The position numbers were made by a program, and so were the translations under genes. Shown piece by piece: positions 16,291-23,731 of a DNA stretch of 34,879 nucleotides; within the stretch, counting starts at the first letter, position 1, and the number at the start of each line of letters is the position of its first letter. Source of the DNA: UBA9732 sp963609725 (GTDB taxonomy: Bacteria; Spirochaetota; Spirochaetia; Sphaerochaetales; Sphaerochaetaceae); assembly GCA_963609725.1 (NCBI GenBank), contig CAVDLI010000008.1, positions 1-34,879 of the forward strand. The letters are read 5' to 3'. The notes beneath the pieces are model-generated. The model was given only the letters and a program-made list of their open reading frames with translations, was not told the DNA's origin and ran no database searches.

Positions 16291-17091
16291 TTACAAGCTC
16301 ACGACAACAGCAGCTGCCATGCCCAAAATCATACTTCCGGCAATAGAAAAACTATCGACCCATGAAAGTTTTTTCTTCTCAGAAAGCCACATGAAGCCTG
16401 CCATAGACAATGCCGATACTAAAACTACAATCAATGGGACCCAGTCTCCGCGGAATTTGAACACTCCTCCTCCGTTTTGCGCTCCTCCTGAAATAAAGCC
16501 ACCAATATAAGAGGCAATGTATGCACTTACAAGGCCAATGAACATTGCTGTCATAGCTTGATCTGCAAAACTTCCTTTTGGTTTTTTATTTGTATTTAAT
16601 TGATTTAATTGTTCAGCATTTGCTTTTGAACGGGGAGAGCTCAATTTTTTCAAGTATGCTTTATTAAAGAATACCGATAATATCATGCCCCACATTATGC
16701 ATATACTCATCAAAAGTGCTATTGTAGTGAACGCTTGGGGCGTCATTTCTGCAGCAGAAAGACTTGACAGCCCAACTTGTTCTGCTGCAGCTTGAGCCAC
16801 TTGTGTTTCATAGTGCAAAGCGCCAATAACAGACAGTCTAAGCCATGGCCAAGGAATTCCCAAACTTCCAGAAAGTGCAATGACACCTAAAAGAATGCCA
16901 ACACTAGGCAGTAAAGAAAATGTTGCACTTGAAGTTATGACTGTTTTCATTTTGTTTTTGTCCATTCCAATTGCAAGTCCAGCTTTATAAGCTCTAATGA
17001 GAAAGACAATACAAATTACAGCAACAAATGCAATAATGCCACCACATATTAAATATAAAGGAGCACTGTTGAGTGCCTGAAGAATTGACAT
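16291..17091 (-). CDS. DUF5058-like membrane protein
   Basis: A 266-residue inner-membrane protein. The N-terminal helix is followed by FLIRAYKAGLAIGMDKNKMK, then ITSSATFSLLPSVGILLGVIAL and PWPWLRLSVIGALHYETQVA. This last block, proline-tryptophan-rich and ending in GALHYE, is what I recall as characteristic of the DUF5058 family. Further helices follow at about 128-146, 184-206, 219-240 and at the C-terminus. A Lys/Asn-rich loop (about residues 157-176) separates two halves. The start is ATG 17091, seven bases after AGGGGG; an upstream in-frame ATG (17115) overlaps that site poorly. The stop codon is part of the ribosome binding site of the next gene, indicating an operon. Function is not established. 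Confidence 0.7.
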   Translation of the reverse strand: MSILQALNSAPLYLICGGIIAFVAVICIVFLIRAYKAGLAIGMDKNKMKTVITSSATFSLLPSVGILLGVIALSGSLGIPWPWLRLSVIGALHYETQVAQAAAEQVGLSSLSAAEMTPQAFTTIALLMSICIMWGMILSVFFNKAYLKKLSSPRSKANAEQLNQLNTNKKPKGSFADQAMTAMFIGLVSAYIASYIGGFISGGAQNGGGVFKFRGDWVPLIVVLVSALSMAGFMWLSEKKKLSWVDSFSIAGSMILGMAAAVVVSL

Positions 17092-17405
17092 GACATATCC
17101 CCCTTTTAGTGCCATTTTACCATGCCACTGAGCAACCGTGCAATTGAAACTAGTTTTAGGGTTATCTTACTGATGAGAGTATAGCCCTTGAGAGGATGGT
17201 CCTTGAGAGGATGACTCTCTTGCTAATAAGAGTATTGCCATCGTGCTAATAAGAAGATGTTCCTCTTGTTGAGTTGTTGAGGAAGTAAAAATAAACAAAA
17301 ATTGCAAAAACTGTGTTATTTTGTTTATTTTTTAAGCCAAAATACAAAAAAAGTGTTTTTTTTGCTTAGTTTTTAAGGGGCCAAGCACAAAAGTTGAGGG
17401 GAAAC
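17092..17405. other. gene-free spacer with short direct repeats
   Basis: No convincing gene is seen here. It contains two copies of CCTTGAGAGGATG (units at 17186-17200 and 17201-17215), two copies of TGCTAATAAGA (17221 and 17244), an AT-rich inverted repeat (listed separately) and poly-T/poly-A runs. A TATACT on the - strand (17183-17178) could be the -10 box for the DUF5058 operon, but no good -35 accompanies it. Confidence 0.5.
17287..17332. repeat. 14-bp perfect AT-rich inverted repeat
   Basis: AAAAATAAACAAAA (17287-17300) and TTTTGTTTATTTTT (17319-17332) pair perfectly around an 18-base loop. On the + strand the stem ends in a T-run and on the - strand in a T-run too. It could act as a bidirectional terminator for the tRNA-Leu side or as a protein-binding site. 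Confidence 0.6.
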
Positions 17406-17445
17406 AAAAGTAATGGGCACCCCAAAGGAGTGCCCATTGCTTTGC
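17406..17445. repeat. 40-bp direct repeat, copy 1 (hairpin-forming)
   Basis: Perfectly identical to the copy at 17565-17604. The centre forms a stem AATGGGCAC/GTGCCCATT around CCCAAAGGA, extended by AAAG/CTTT pairs. On the - strand the hairpin is followed by TACTTTTG, which would resemble an intrinsic terminator. Confidence 0.85.
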
Positions 17446-17564
17446 CCAATGAGGGACGCTCGCCTTCTGGCTCCCGGTTGTCCGCCTTCAGGCCGGCTTT
17501 GCTTCAGACGCTCCACGTTTTCGCGTCTTCCTACCGCAAAGCTTCGAGTCCCTATTTCTATCCT

Positions 17565-17604
17565 AAAAGTAATGGGCACCCCAAAGGAGTGCCCATTGCT
17601 TTGC
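17565..17604. repeat. 40-bp direct repeat, copy 2, next to tRNA-Leu (terminator-like)
   Basis: Second identical copy, abutting and slightly overlapping the 3' end of the - strand tRNA-Leu. In the tRNA's direction it forms a strong GC-rich hairpin (stem of 9 bp plus flanking pairs) followed by TACTTTTA, so it probably terminates the tRNA transcript. The 119 bp between the two copies are distinctly GC-richer than the surroundings. Confidence 0.8.
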
Positions 17605-17681
17605 GGAAAGAGGGACTCGAACCCTCACCCTCGCGGATAGGAACCTAAATCCTACGTGTCTGCCAGTTCCACCACTTCCGC
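17602..17681 (-). tRNA. tRNA-Leu (anticodon UAG)
   Basis: On the - strand: acceptor GCGGAAG pairing with CTTTCCGC (one G-T pair), D-arm with GGCAGAC, and anticodon stem TAGGA/TCCTA with loop TTTAGGT (anticodon TAG, reading CUN). A variable arm then follows, with T-arm GAGGG-TTCGAGT-CCCTC and discriminator A. The variable region is short for a leucine tRNA but present. CCA is not encoded. Confidence 0.93.
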
Positions 17682-17684
17682 ATT

Positions 17685-17714
17685 TGTGCGCTTATATAAC
17701 GTAAAAAGCGCACA
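17685..17714. promoter_or_regulatory. inverted repeat upstream of tRNA-Leu
   Basis: TGTGCGCTT (17685-17693) and AAGCGCACA (17706-17714) form a perfect 9-bp inverted repeat with a 12-base AT-rich loop, three bases upstream of the tRNA-Leu 5' end. In the tRNA direction the loop holds a TTATAT sequence that could serve as a -10 box, so this may be the promoter region or a terminator of the CBS-ACT gene. The distal part of the spacer to 17874 shows nothing further. Confidence 0.45.
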
Positions 17715-17874
17715 GTCTTGTATATCACAAACATTTGTTTTGTTCAATTGAGGCCAATTGCATTTTCCCTCATTCTTGGCTTTGTTTTTCAATCTCAAAG
17801 CATATAAAACTCATTTGTCATTTGCAAAACTTTTAGTTCTTAGACTTCTTCTTGTCTTACTCGTAGACTACTTT

Positions 17875-18522
17875 TTACAATGTTTCTTCAACATCCATAA
17901 CTTCTATGGCGTATGGTTTTACAATGTCAACAAGTTCACTGCCCGATACATTTGCAACCTTTATTGAAATATAACGATTTGAAGGATCATTGCCTGCAAA
18001 ACATGAACAAGTAATTAAATCTAGTTGTTTTTCGCTTATTTTTCCCATTATCTGGGCAAGAACACCTTTACGGTCTTTAACTAAGAAAGTAAGCGTTGTA
18101 CCAGGGACTCTAGACCCAAAAATCTCTAAAAGCATCTTAAAAAGGTCACTTTTACTAACAATTCCAACTAGACGTTTTCCCTCTAATACTGGTAAACATG
18201 AAAGATCGTTGTCCACCATGAGAGTTGCAGCAGCTTCCACTGTTGTGTCCTTTGAGATTGTAACAGGGTTCTTGCTCATGATTTTCTTCACTGTTAATTT
18301 GGACAAAAGGTAGCTAGACTCATAAGCACTTAACGTAGAAGCTGGAGACGGTTGCGCCTTGAGTATATCTTTTTCCGATATAACACCAACAAGCATGCCA
18401 TTTTTATCCAAAACTGGAAGTCTGTGCACATGCGCCTCTTTCATTAAGTCTGATGCATCCTGTATAGACATGTCAGGTGCACACGTAATAGGATTTTTTG
18501 TCATTCTCCTTTCAATAATCAT
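17875..18522 (-). CDS. CBS-CBS-ACT domain protein (AcuB-like)
   Basis: A 215-residue cytoplasmic regulatory protein. Two CBS domains come first (about residues 1-58: MTKNPITCAPDMSIQDASDLM...LPVLDKNGMLVGVISEKDIL; and about 75-132: IMSKNPVTISKDTTVEAAATLM...LPVLEGKRLVGIVSKSDLF). A C-terminal ACT domain follows (about 138-210: TTLTFLVKDRKGVLAQIMGKISE...). CBS pairs bind adenine nucleotides and ACT domains commonly bind amino acids. It is the last gene after livKHMGF, in the same direction, with its own GGAGG ribosome binding site and a 106-bp gap. I infer that it senses amino acid or energy state for the transporter or its pathway. Confidence 0.88.
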   Translation of the reverse strand: MIIERRMTKNPITCAPDMSIQDASDLMKEAHVHRLPVLDKNGMLVGVISEKDILKAQPSPASTLSAYESSYLLSKLTVKKIMSKNPVTISKDTTVEAAATLMVDNDLSCLPVLEGKRLVGIVSKSDLFKMLLEIFGSRVPGTTLTFLVKDRKGVLAQIMGKISEKQLDLITCSCFAGNDPSNRYISIKVANVSGSELVDIVKPYAIEVMDVEETL

Positions 18523-18628
18523 CTATCACCCTCCAAATTCTAATTGTATAACAGAAAATCCACACTCGCAACGAAGTATTTTTTTAGAAAATGGGCCTAA
18601 CAAAATTTCACTCCAATATAGGCCGATA

Positions 18629-19372
18629 TCATTGTCCTAAATAAGCTTCTTTAACTTTTTCGTTTTTCAGTAACGCACTTGCAGAGTCTTTTAGAACAAT
18701 TGTGCCATTTTCCATAACATACCCGGTATCAGAACTTTTTAATGCTAAACGCGCATTTTGCTCTACTACAAAAACAGTTACTTTGTCTTCTTTGTTTATT
18801 AGACGCAACTTGTTGAAGATATCATGAACAATCAGAGGTGCAAGACCAAGTCCTGGTTCATCTAAAAGAATTAATTTGGGGCTTGCCATAAGTGCTCGTG
18901 CAACAGCAAGCATTTGCTGTTCACCACCTGAAAGACTGCGAGATTTTTGTTTTCTTCTCTCCCCAAGGATTGGGAAGAATTCAAACATCTCTTCCTTTTT
19001 TCTGCGAACAACAGCTTCATCTTTAAGCATAAAAGCACCCATGTCTAAATTTTCTTCAACAGTGAGGTCAGAGAAAACATGACGACCCTCTGGAACTAGT
19101 GCAATACCTTTCTTGACAACTTCATATGTGGGAACGCCATGACAATGCCCGTCTTTTACGTTATAAAGCACATTATTTTCATATTCAATAGAACCTTTTT
19201 TCAACGGCTCCTGACCCACTATTGCTTTGAGCAATGTAGATTTACCGGCACCATTGGCACCAATAAGGGAGACCATTGAGCCCTGCTCAACTGTCATAGA
19301 AACGCCCTTGAGAGCTCTTATGTTACCATAGCTTACATCTATATCGTTTATGCTTAAAAGATTATTAGCCAT
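18629..19372 (-). CDS. livF: branched-chain amino acid ABC transporter ATP-binding protein LivF
   Basis: One of the two ATPases of a LIV-type importer. It has Walker A GANGAGKST, signature LSGGEQQMLAVARAL, Walker B LILLDEPGLGLAP and a switch histidine region close to VFVVEQNARLAL, the last typical of LivF. Length 247 is normal. The ribosome binding site AAGGAGGG lies within the end of livG, which stops two bases before this start. Part of the livKHMGF operon. Confidence 0.95.
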   Translation of the reverse strand: MANNLLSINDIDVSYGNIRALKGVSMTVEQGSMVSLIGANGAGKSTLLKAIVGQEPLKKGSIEYENNVLYNVKDGHCHGVPTYEVVKKGIALVPEGRHVFSDLTVEENLDMGAFMLKDEAVVRRKKEEMFEFFPILGERRKQKSRSLSGGEQQMLAVARALMASPKLILLDEPGLGLAPLIVHDIFNKLRLINKEDKVTVFVVEQNARLALKSSDTGYVMENGTIVLKDSASALLKNEKVKEAYLGQ

Positions 19373-19374
19373 GT

Positions 19375-20286
19375 TTACATGCCCTCCTTTTTGGGATTTT
19401 CTTCTAAAAGATTTTCTTCTAAAGTTACAGAGACAACTTCTGCTGCAACTTCGTCAGAGACATCATCTACAGAGTCTTCAAAAATATCATCATCGTCATC
19501 ATTTCCAAGATATGCTTCAATAACAGCTGGATTTTTTTGAATCATAGCAGGTGTTCCCTGAGCAATTTTTTGTCCGTAATTGAGAACTGTTATATTGTCA
19601 CAAATATTCATGACAAGCTTCATATCATGTTCAATGAGTACTACAGTAATACCAAGATTACGAATACGTCTAATTGTTTCCATAAGACTGTCAGTTTCTT
19701 GAGGGTTCATCCCGGCAGCAGGTTCATCTAAGAATAAAAGAGATGGCTCTGTAGCTAAAGCACGAGCTATTTCCAACTCTCTTTGAAAACCATAAGGAAG
19801 ACTACCGGCTTTTTCATTCCTTAAATTTTCGAGCCCAAAGAATTCAAGCCACTTCATTGCACTTGAGTATGCTTCCCGTTCTTCTTTTTCTACTTGAAAA
19901 TACGAGAGGACTGCTTGCAAAAATCGGTTTTTATTGTAATTTGAGCCCTCTTTTGAATATGCTCCAATGTGGAAATGGCGCCCAACCATGACATTGTCAA
20001 TAACGCTCAAATCCTTAAAAAGCCTAATATTTTGAAAAGTTCGGGCTATCCCAAGGCGACAAACTTTGTTTGCGGGAAGCCCCGTAATGTCGCGCCCTTC
20101 AAAAAAGACTTTTCCACTTGACGGGCAATCCAGACCTGTTATGTTGTTAAACAACGTTGTCTTGCCGGCTCCATTTGGTCCAATCAAGCCAGTTATCATG
20201 TTTTTTTCTACATTAAAATCAACTCTGTTTACAGCAATTATTCCGCCAAACTCTCTTGTGAGGGCCTTTGTTTCAAGCATGCTCAT
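19375..20286 (-). CDS. livG: branched-chain amino acid ABC transporter ATP-binding protein LivG
   Basis: ATPase subunit with Walker A GLIGPNGAGKTTLFN, the LivG-specific block FQNIRLFKDLSVIDNVMVG, signature LPYGFQRELEIARAL, Walker B LLFLDEPAAGMNP and the H-loop VVLIEHDMKLVM. Its 303 residues exceed the usual ~255 because of an acidic C-terminal tail (DDDDDIFEDSVDD... to the end), absent from textbook LivG. The ATG overlaps the livM stop (ATGA) and is preceded by GAGGAGGG. Confidence 0.95.
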   Translation of the reverse strand: MSMLETKALTREFGGIIAVNRVDFNVEKNMITGLIGPNGAGKTTLFNNITGLDCPSSGKVFFEGRDITGLPANKVCRLGIARTFQNIRLFKDLSVIDNVMVGRHFHIGAYSKEGSNYNKNRFLQAVLSYFQVEKEEREAYSSAMKWLEFFGLENLRNEKAGSLPYGFQRELEIARALATEPSLLFLDEPAAGMNPQETDSLMETIRRIRNLGITVVLIEHDMKLVMNICDNITVLNYGQKIAQGTPAMIQKNPAVIEAYLGNDDDDDIFEDSVDDVSDEVAAEVVSVTLEENLLEENPKKEGM

Positions 20287-21332
20287 AAAGTACCCTCCTC
20301 TTTGGATTTTGCAGAACCGTCTAACTGTGAAGAATTGCCACCTTGTGCAGAACTGGCAACCTTTGCAGAACTAGAATTTTCAGCACTAGAATTTGTAGCC
20401 TTTGAAGAAATCAAGTTCTCACAATTTTTATCATAATATGCTTGTGCTCTGCTGTTATTTCTAGCTTTTCTTCCAAGTATACCTTGTGGCCTGTATATCA
20501 TCATGACAACAAGTATAAGACCAAATATAATTTGTTTTGCTTGTGCTGGGATTATAGATGAAAGCCCAATTAACTGTGGCAAATACGAAATAAACTGGAT
20601 AAGAAATGCACCCAAAATTACAGCAAGGAAATTTCCCATGCCACCAAGTACAACAGTACAAAGGACCATTATTGAGACCATGAAAACATATGAGCCCGGA
20701 GAAACAGAGAGAACAAAACAAGCTTGAAGACAGCCGGCAATGCCTGATACTCCTGCACCAATTGCAAATGCCCATACTTTGTACTTTGTAACATTTATTC
20801 CCATAGATGATGCTGCAATTTCATCTTCTCGTATAGCTTCTAAAGCTCGTCCCATACGTGATTTTACTAGTCTTTCTAATAAGAAATAACATATTGCTAG
20901 CATAATTATTTCCATTAAAAGAAAACCATATTTGGAATACGGACTAATTTGTATACCAAAGAACGATATCATTGGTATGCGTTGAATGCCCATTGGCCCG
21001 TTGGTAAGAGAGTCCCAGTTATTAATCACATTTCTTACAATCTCTGCAAATCCAAGAGTTGCTATTGCAAGATAATCACCCTTGAGCCTTAAAGTTGGAA
21101 GTCCAATTAACATGCCAAGTAAAGCGCTAAGCACAATTGCAACCGGCACAGTAGCCCAAAAGGACCATCCTAATTTTGTCATAAGTATTGCTGTAGTATA
21201 ACTGCCAATAGCAAAAAAACCGGCAGAGCACAGTGAAAGCATACCTGTATAACCTGTAATTAGGTTCTGTCCTAGTGACATAAAAGCATATATGCCAGTG
21301 TATATTAATATAAGAAGAAAGAAATTAAGCAT
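20283..21332 (-). CDS. livM: branched-chain amino acid ABC transporter permease LivM
   Basis: Polytopic permease: GYTGMLSLCSAGFFAIGSYTTAIL, then LPTLRLKGDYLAIATLGFAEIVRN (the LivM signature), and RALEAIREDEIAASSMGINVTKYK (the EAA-like loop that contacts the ATPase). Membrane helices run to about residue 288. The C-terminal 55 residues are a Ser/Ala/Asn-rich hydrophilic tail partly built of degenerate direct repeats (SSAENSSSAKVASSAQGG), lying after the last helix and presumably cytoplasmic. The start ATG overlaps the livH stop by one base (TAATG), with AAGGAGAAGG upstream. Confidence 0.94.
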   Translation of the reverse strand: MLNFFLLILIYTGIYAFMSLGQNLITGYTGMLSLCSAGFFAIGSYTTAILMTKLGWSFWATVPVAIVLSALLGMLIGLPTLRLKGDYLAIATLGFAEIVRNVINNWDSLTNGPMGIQRIPMISFFGIQISPYSKYGFLLMEIIMLAICYFLLERLVKSRMGRALEAIREDEIAASSMGINVTKYKVWAFAIGAGVSGIAGCLQACFVLSVSPGSYVFMVSIMVLCTVVLGGMGNFLAVILGAFLIQFISYLPQLIGLSSIIPAQAKQIIFGLILVVMMIYRPQGILGRKARNNSRAQAYYDKNCENLISSKATNSSAENSSSAKVASSAQGGNSSQLDGSAKSKEEGTL

Positions 21333-22243
21333 TAGACCTTCTCCTTTTCAACTTTTCCTAAAAGACCCTCTGGTTTGATGAGCAAAATTAAAATAAGCAC
21401 AGCAAAAGCTATTGTATCTTTGAAACCTTGCGGAATACCAAATATTGCAACTCCAAAAGTCTCAAGAAGTCCCAATAAGAAGCCACCAAACATTGCTCCT
21501 GTTATGTTTCCAATTCCACCTACAACGGCTGCAACGAAAGCTTTAAGACCAATCATTGTCCCCATTGTTGCATAAACCTTGTAATCTAGTGCTATAAGCA
21601 TTCCACCACAGGCTGCAAGAGCACTTCCAACTCCAAATGTTAAAGAAATTATCATATCGGAGTTTATTCCCATGAGTTTTGCGGTATTGGAGTCAAGAGA
21701 TGTTGCACGCATGGCCTTTCCCATTTTTGTTTTATCTACAAAAAGTTTAAGAAGTAACATCATTACAACAGCAACAACGAGTACCATTATTTGGTGAGGC
21801 GTTATAACAACACTGCCTATTGAAATTGGGCTATTGTCAAAAGGGTATTCAAGTTTTCTCGAATGTGTTCCAAACATCCATGCTGCACTGTTTGAAAGTA
21901 TGAATGATACTCCAATTGCAGAAAGAAGAGGTGCAAGTCTAGAACCTTTTCTAAGTGGTTTATAAGCAACTTTTTCTATCAACATGCCCAAAAAAGCACA
22001 ACATATCATGGAAACAACCATTGCAATAAAAAATGCTACTAGCCACCAAGGCCCAAGTGGAGATGTTCCCCGCAGTGCATCAAATACGAAAAGACCTATA
22101 TATGCACCAACCATGAGAATATCCCCATGAGCAAAATTTATAAATTTAAGTATTCCATATACCATTGTGTAGCCAAGTGCAATCAAAGCATATATTCCAC
22201 CCAGCGTAAGACCATTTACAAGGTGTTGAAAAAACATGCTCAC
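21332..22243 (-). CDS. livH: branched-chain amino acid ABC transporter permease LivH
   Basis: Permease with the LivH hallmarks GLTLGGIYALIALGYTMVYGILKFINFAHGD near the N-terminus and GKAMRATSLDSNTAKLMGINSD (ATPase contact loop), ending GLLGKVEKEKV. About eight membrane helices; 303 residues. It may start at GTG 22243, which overlaps the livK stop (GTGA), or at ATG 22237 two codons on; the upstream sequence has only a modest AGG. Confidence 0.94.
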   Translation of the reverse strand: MSMFFQHLVNGLTLGGIYALIALGYTMVYGILKFINFAHGDILMVGAYIGLFVFDALRGTSPLGPWWLVAFFIAMVVSMICCAFLGMLIEKVAYKPLRKGSRLAPLLSAIGVSFILSNSAAWMFGTHSRKLEYPFDNSPISIGSVVITPHQIMVLVVAVVMMLLLKLFVDKTKMGKAMRATSLDSNTAKLMGINSDMIISLTFGVGSALAACGGMLIALDYKVYATMGTMIGLKAFVAAVVGGIGNITGAMFGGFLLGLLETFGVAIFGIPQGFKDTIAFAVLILILLIKPEGLLGKVEKEKV

Positions 22244-23403
22244 TGTACCTGTACAAGTTTCCCATTTTCAACAGTATATGCGCCAATGTAGACAGGATTT
22301 GTGCCTTCAACTTTGTAAATTCCCTGGTAAGCAACCAAATCTCCGTTTTCAGCAAAATTGATAATGCCGTTTACACCTTCAAAGTCTTTAACTTGTTGCA
22401 TTCCAAGCTTGATGGCCTTTCTATCTGTCCCAACTTTCTCTATAACAGATGCAAGTATATATGTTGCATCATAAGCATTAGTTGCAAATGAGTCTGGACC
22501 AATTCCCCAACGAGCTGTATATGCATCTTTGAAAGTCTTATTTTTATTGGACTCTTCTATTCTTGCACTTGCTGTGTAAATGACACCGTCTGTGTACTGA
22601 CCTGCAAGAGAATAAATTTCTTCACTCAAAAATCCATCACCAGAAAGGAAAGGCTTATCTATTCCAAGCTGAGAAGCCTGCTCCAATATTTGAGCCATTT
22701 CTGCAGTGTAATCTGGAATGTAAATTGCCTGAGCACTAGTATTTTTAAGCTTTGTAAGCTGAGTCTTGAAATCTTTATCACCAACCATAAATGTTTCTGT
22801 TGCAACAATATGGCCGCCTTCTGCCTCAAAAGCTTCACTCATACTTTCATAAAGTCCTTGGCTGTAATCATTTTTGGCATACAAGACAGCAAGATTTTTA
22901 TATCCAAGAACATCTGCAAAATATTTACCCGCAACTTCACCCTGCAAGCCATCTGAAGGCGTAGTCCTGAAAATGTAATCGCCAATATTAGTAATATCCT
23001 TATGAGAGGCCGATGGTGTAATGATCACAATACCCTCTGCTTGTGCACGCTCTGCAACAGAGAATGTTTCGCCAGTGAGAACCGGTCCAATTATTGCGCA
23101 AACTTTATCAGACGAGCTAAGTTTTTCCATTGCTGCAAGTGCTTTTTGTGAATCACCTTCACTGTCTTCAGCATAAAGTTTTATGACAGAGCCATTTACT
23201 CCACCTTTTGCATTGATTTCGTCAATTGCCATTTCAACAGACTGCTTACACAAAGTTCCATAGTTTGCATAATCTCCGGTAAGGGGTCCAATGAAACCAA
23301 TTCTAATTACAGAACCACTTGAAGAATTTTCTTTCTCTCCACCTGCAAAGCAAAACGACATAGCCAGCAAAATAAGTGTTACAAAAACTACAATCTTTTT
23401 CAT
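22240..23403 (-). CDS. livK: branched-chain amino acid ABC transporter substrate-binding protein
   Basis: Periplasmic type-I solute-binding protein that captures leucine/isoleucine/valine-like ligands for the LivHMGF complex. After the signal MKKIVVFVTLILLAMSFCFA comes GGEKENSSSG, then the family blocks IRIGFIGPLTGDYANYG, AIDEINAKGGVNG, DSEGDSQKALAAMEKL, AIIGPVLTGETFSVAERAQ, VIITPSASHKDIT and FRTTPSDGLQG. The Cys before FAGG may be a relaxed, spirochaete-style lipobox or the protein may be cut by signal peptidase I. ATG 23403 is chosen: AGGGGG lies seven bases upstream of it, whereas the earlier in-frame ATG directly abuts that site. The exact ligand cannot be read. Confidence 0.92.
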   Translation of the reverse strand: MKKIVVFVTLILLAMSFCFAGGEKENSSSGSVIRIGFIGPLTGDYANYGTLCKQSVEMAIDEINAKGGVNGSVIKLYAEDSEGDSQKALAAMEKLSSSDKVCAIIGPVLTGETFSVAERAQAEGIVIITPSASHKDITNIGDYIFRTTPSDGLQGEVAGKYFADVLGYKNLAVLYAKNDYSQGLYESMSEAFEAEGGHIVATETFMVGDKDFKTQLTKLKNTSAQAIYIPDYTAEMAQILEQASQLGIDKPFLSGDGFLSEEIYSLAGQYTDGVIYTASARIEESNKNKTFKDAYTARWGIGPDSFATNAYDATYILASVIEKVGTDRKAIKLGMQQVKDFEGVNGIINFAENGDLVAYQGIYKVEGTNPVYIGAYTVENGKLVQVQ

Positions 23404-23440
23404 TTTCATACCCCCTAAAATGATTTGAATAATAGGAAAA

Positions 23441-23462
23441 AGTTCTTGCAATTGCAAAAACT
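23441..23462. promoter_or_regulatory. palindrome in livK leader (candidate operator)
   Basis: A 22-bp near-perfect palindrome centred on TTGCAATTGCAA with flanking AGTT/AACT arms and one mismatched pair. It sits about 40 bases before the livK start, just downstream of the expected transcription start, where a repressor or an RNA hairpin would act. Confidence 0.5.
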
Positions 23463-23481
23463 CAAAAATCTTTGACTTGGT

Positions 23482-23510
23482 AATATACAGAATGATGTAT
23501 TTTTATGCAA
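23482..23510 (-). promoter_or_regulatory. putative livK operon promoter
   Basis: On the - strand: TTGCAT (23510-23505), a 17-base spacer and TATATT (23487-23482). This gives a leader of about 70 bases before livK. Confidence 0.55.
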
Positions 23511-23670
23511 TGGTTCAATGTTATCGTACTAACAAAAATGTCATTTAACGCACTATTTGTTTATTTTAGCAATTTTTTTCAAAATAGAATTTGCGAGAAT
23601 TAAATTGATTGATGGTTTTGCAGTTCCTAACTTCGTAACATATTTTTCTTTAGTAAATTTCTTTAGTAAA

Positions 23671-23698
23671 TTGACCAAAAACTGTGGGTTACTATAAT
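23671..23698 (+). promoter_or_regulatory. putative thiB operon promoter
   Basis: TTGACC (23671-23676), a 16-base spacer and TATAAT (23693-23698). The start of transcription would be near 23705, downstream of the first in-frame ATG (23702), which supports the ATG at 23732 as the real thiB start. No TPP riboswitch-like sequence fits in the short leader. Between here and the liv promoter I see only AT-rich sequence. Confidence 0.65.
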
Positions 23699-23731
23699 TA
23701 GATGTTGAAAGTTGTCCAAGGAGGGCAAATC

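Noticed and set aside
16073..16510. Plus-strand frame rich in Cys/Leu/Phe (repeats of DLCSCF)
   Set aside because: It is the antisense shadow of the 18-bp array of the membrane protein gene on the other strand and has no start signal.
17373..17648. Open frames on both strands around 17.4-17.6 kb encoding a repeated 'SNGHPKGVPIAL' peptide
   Set aside because: The repeated peptide is just the translation of the two 40-bp hairpin repeats, and the frame runs into the tRNA-Leu; no ribosome binding site.
23458..23731. TPP riboswitch upstream of thiB
   Set aside because: No CUGAGA-type core is seen, and the predicted transcription start leaves only about 25 bases of leader.
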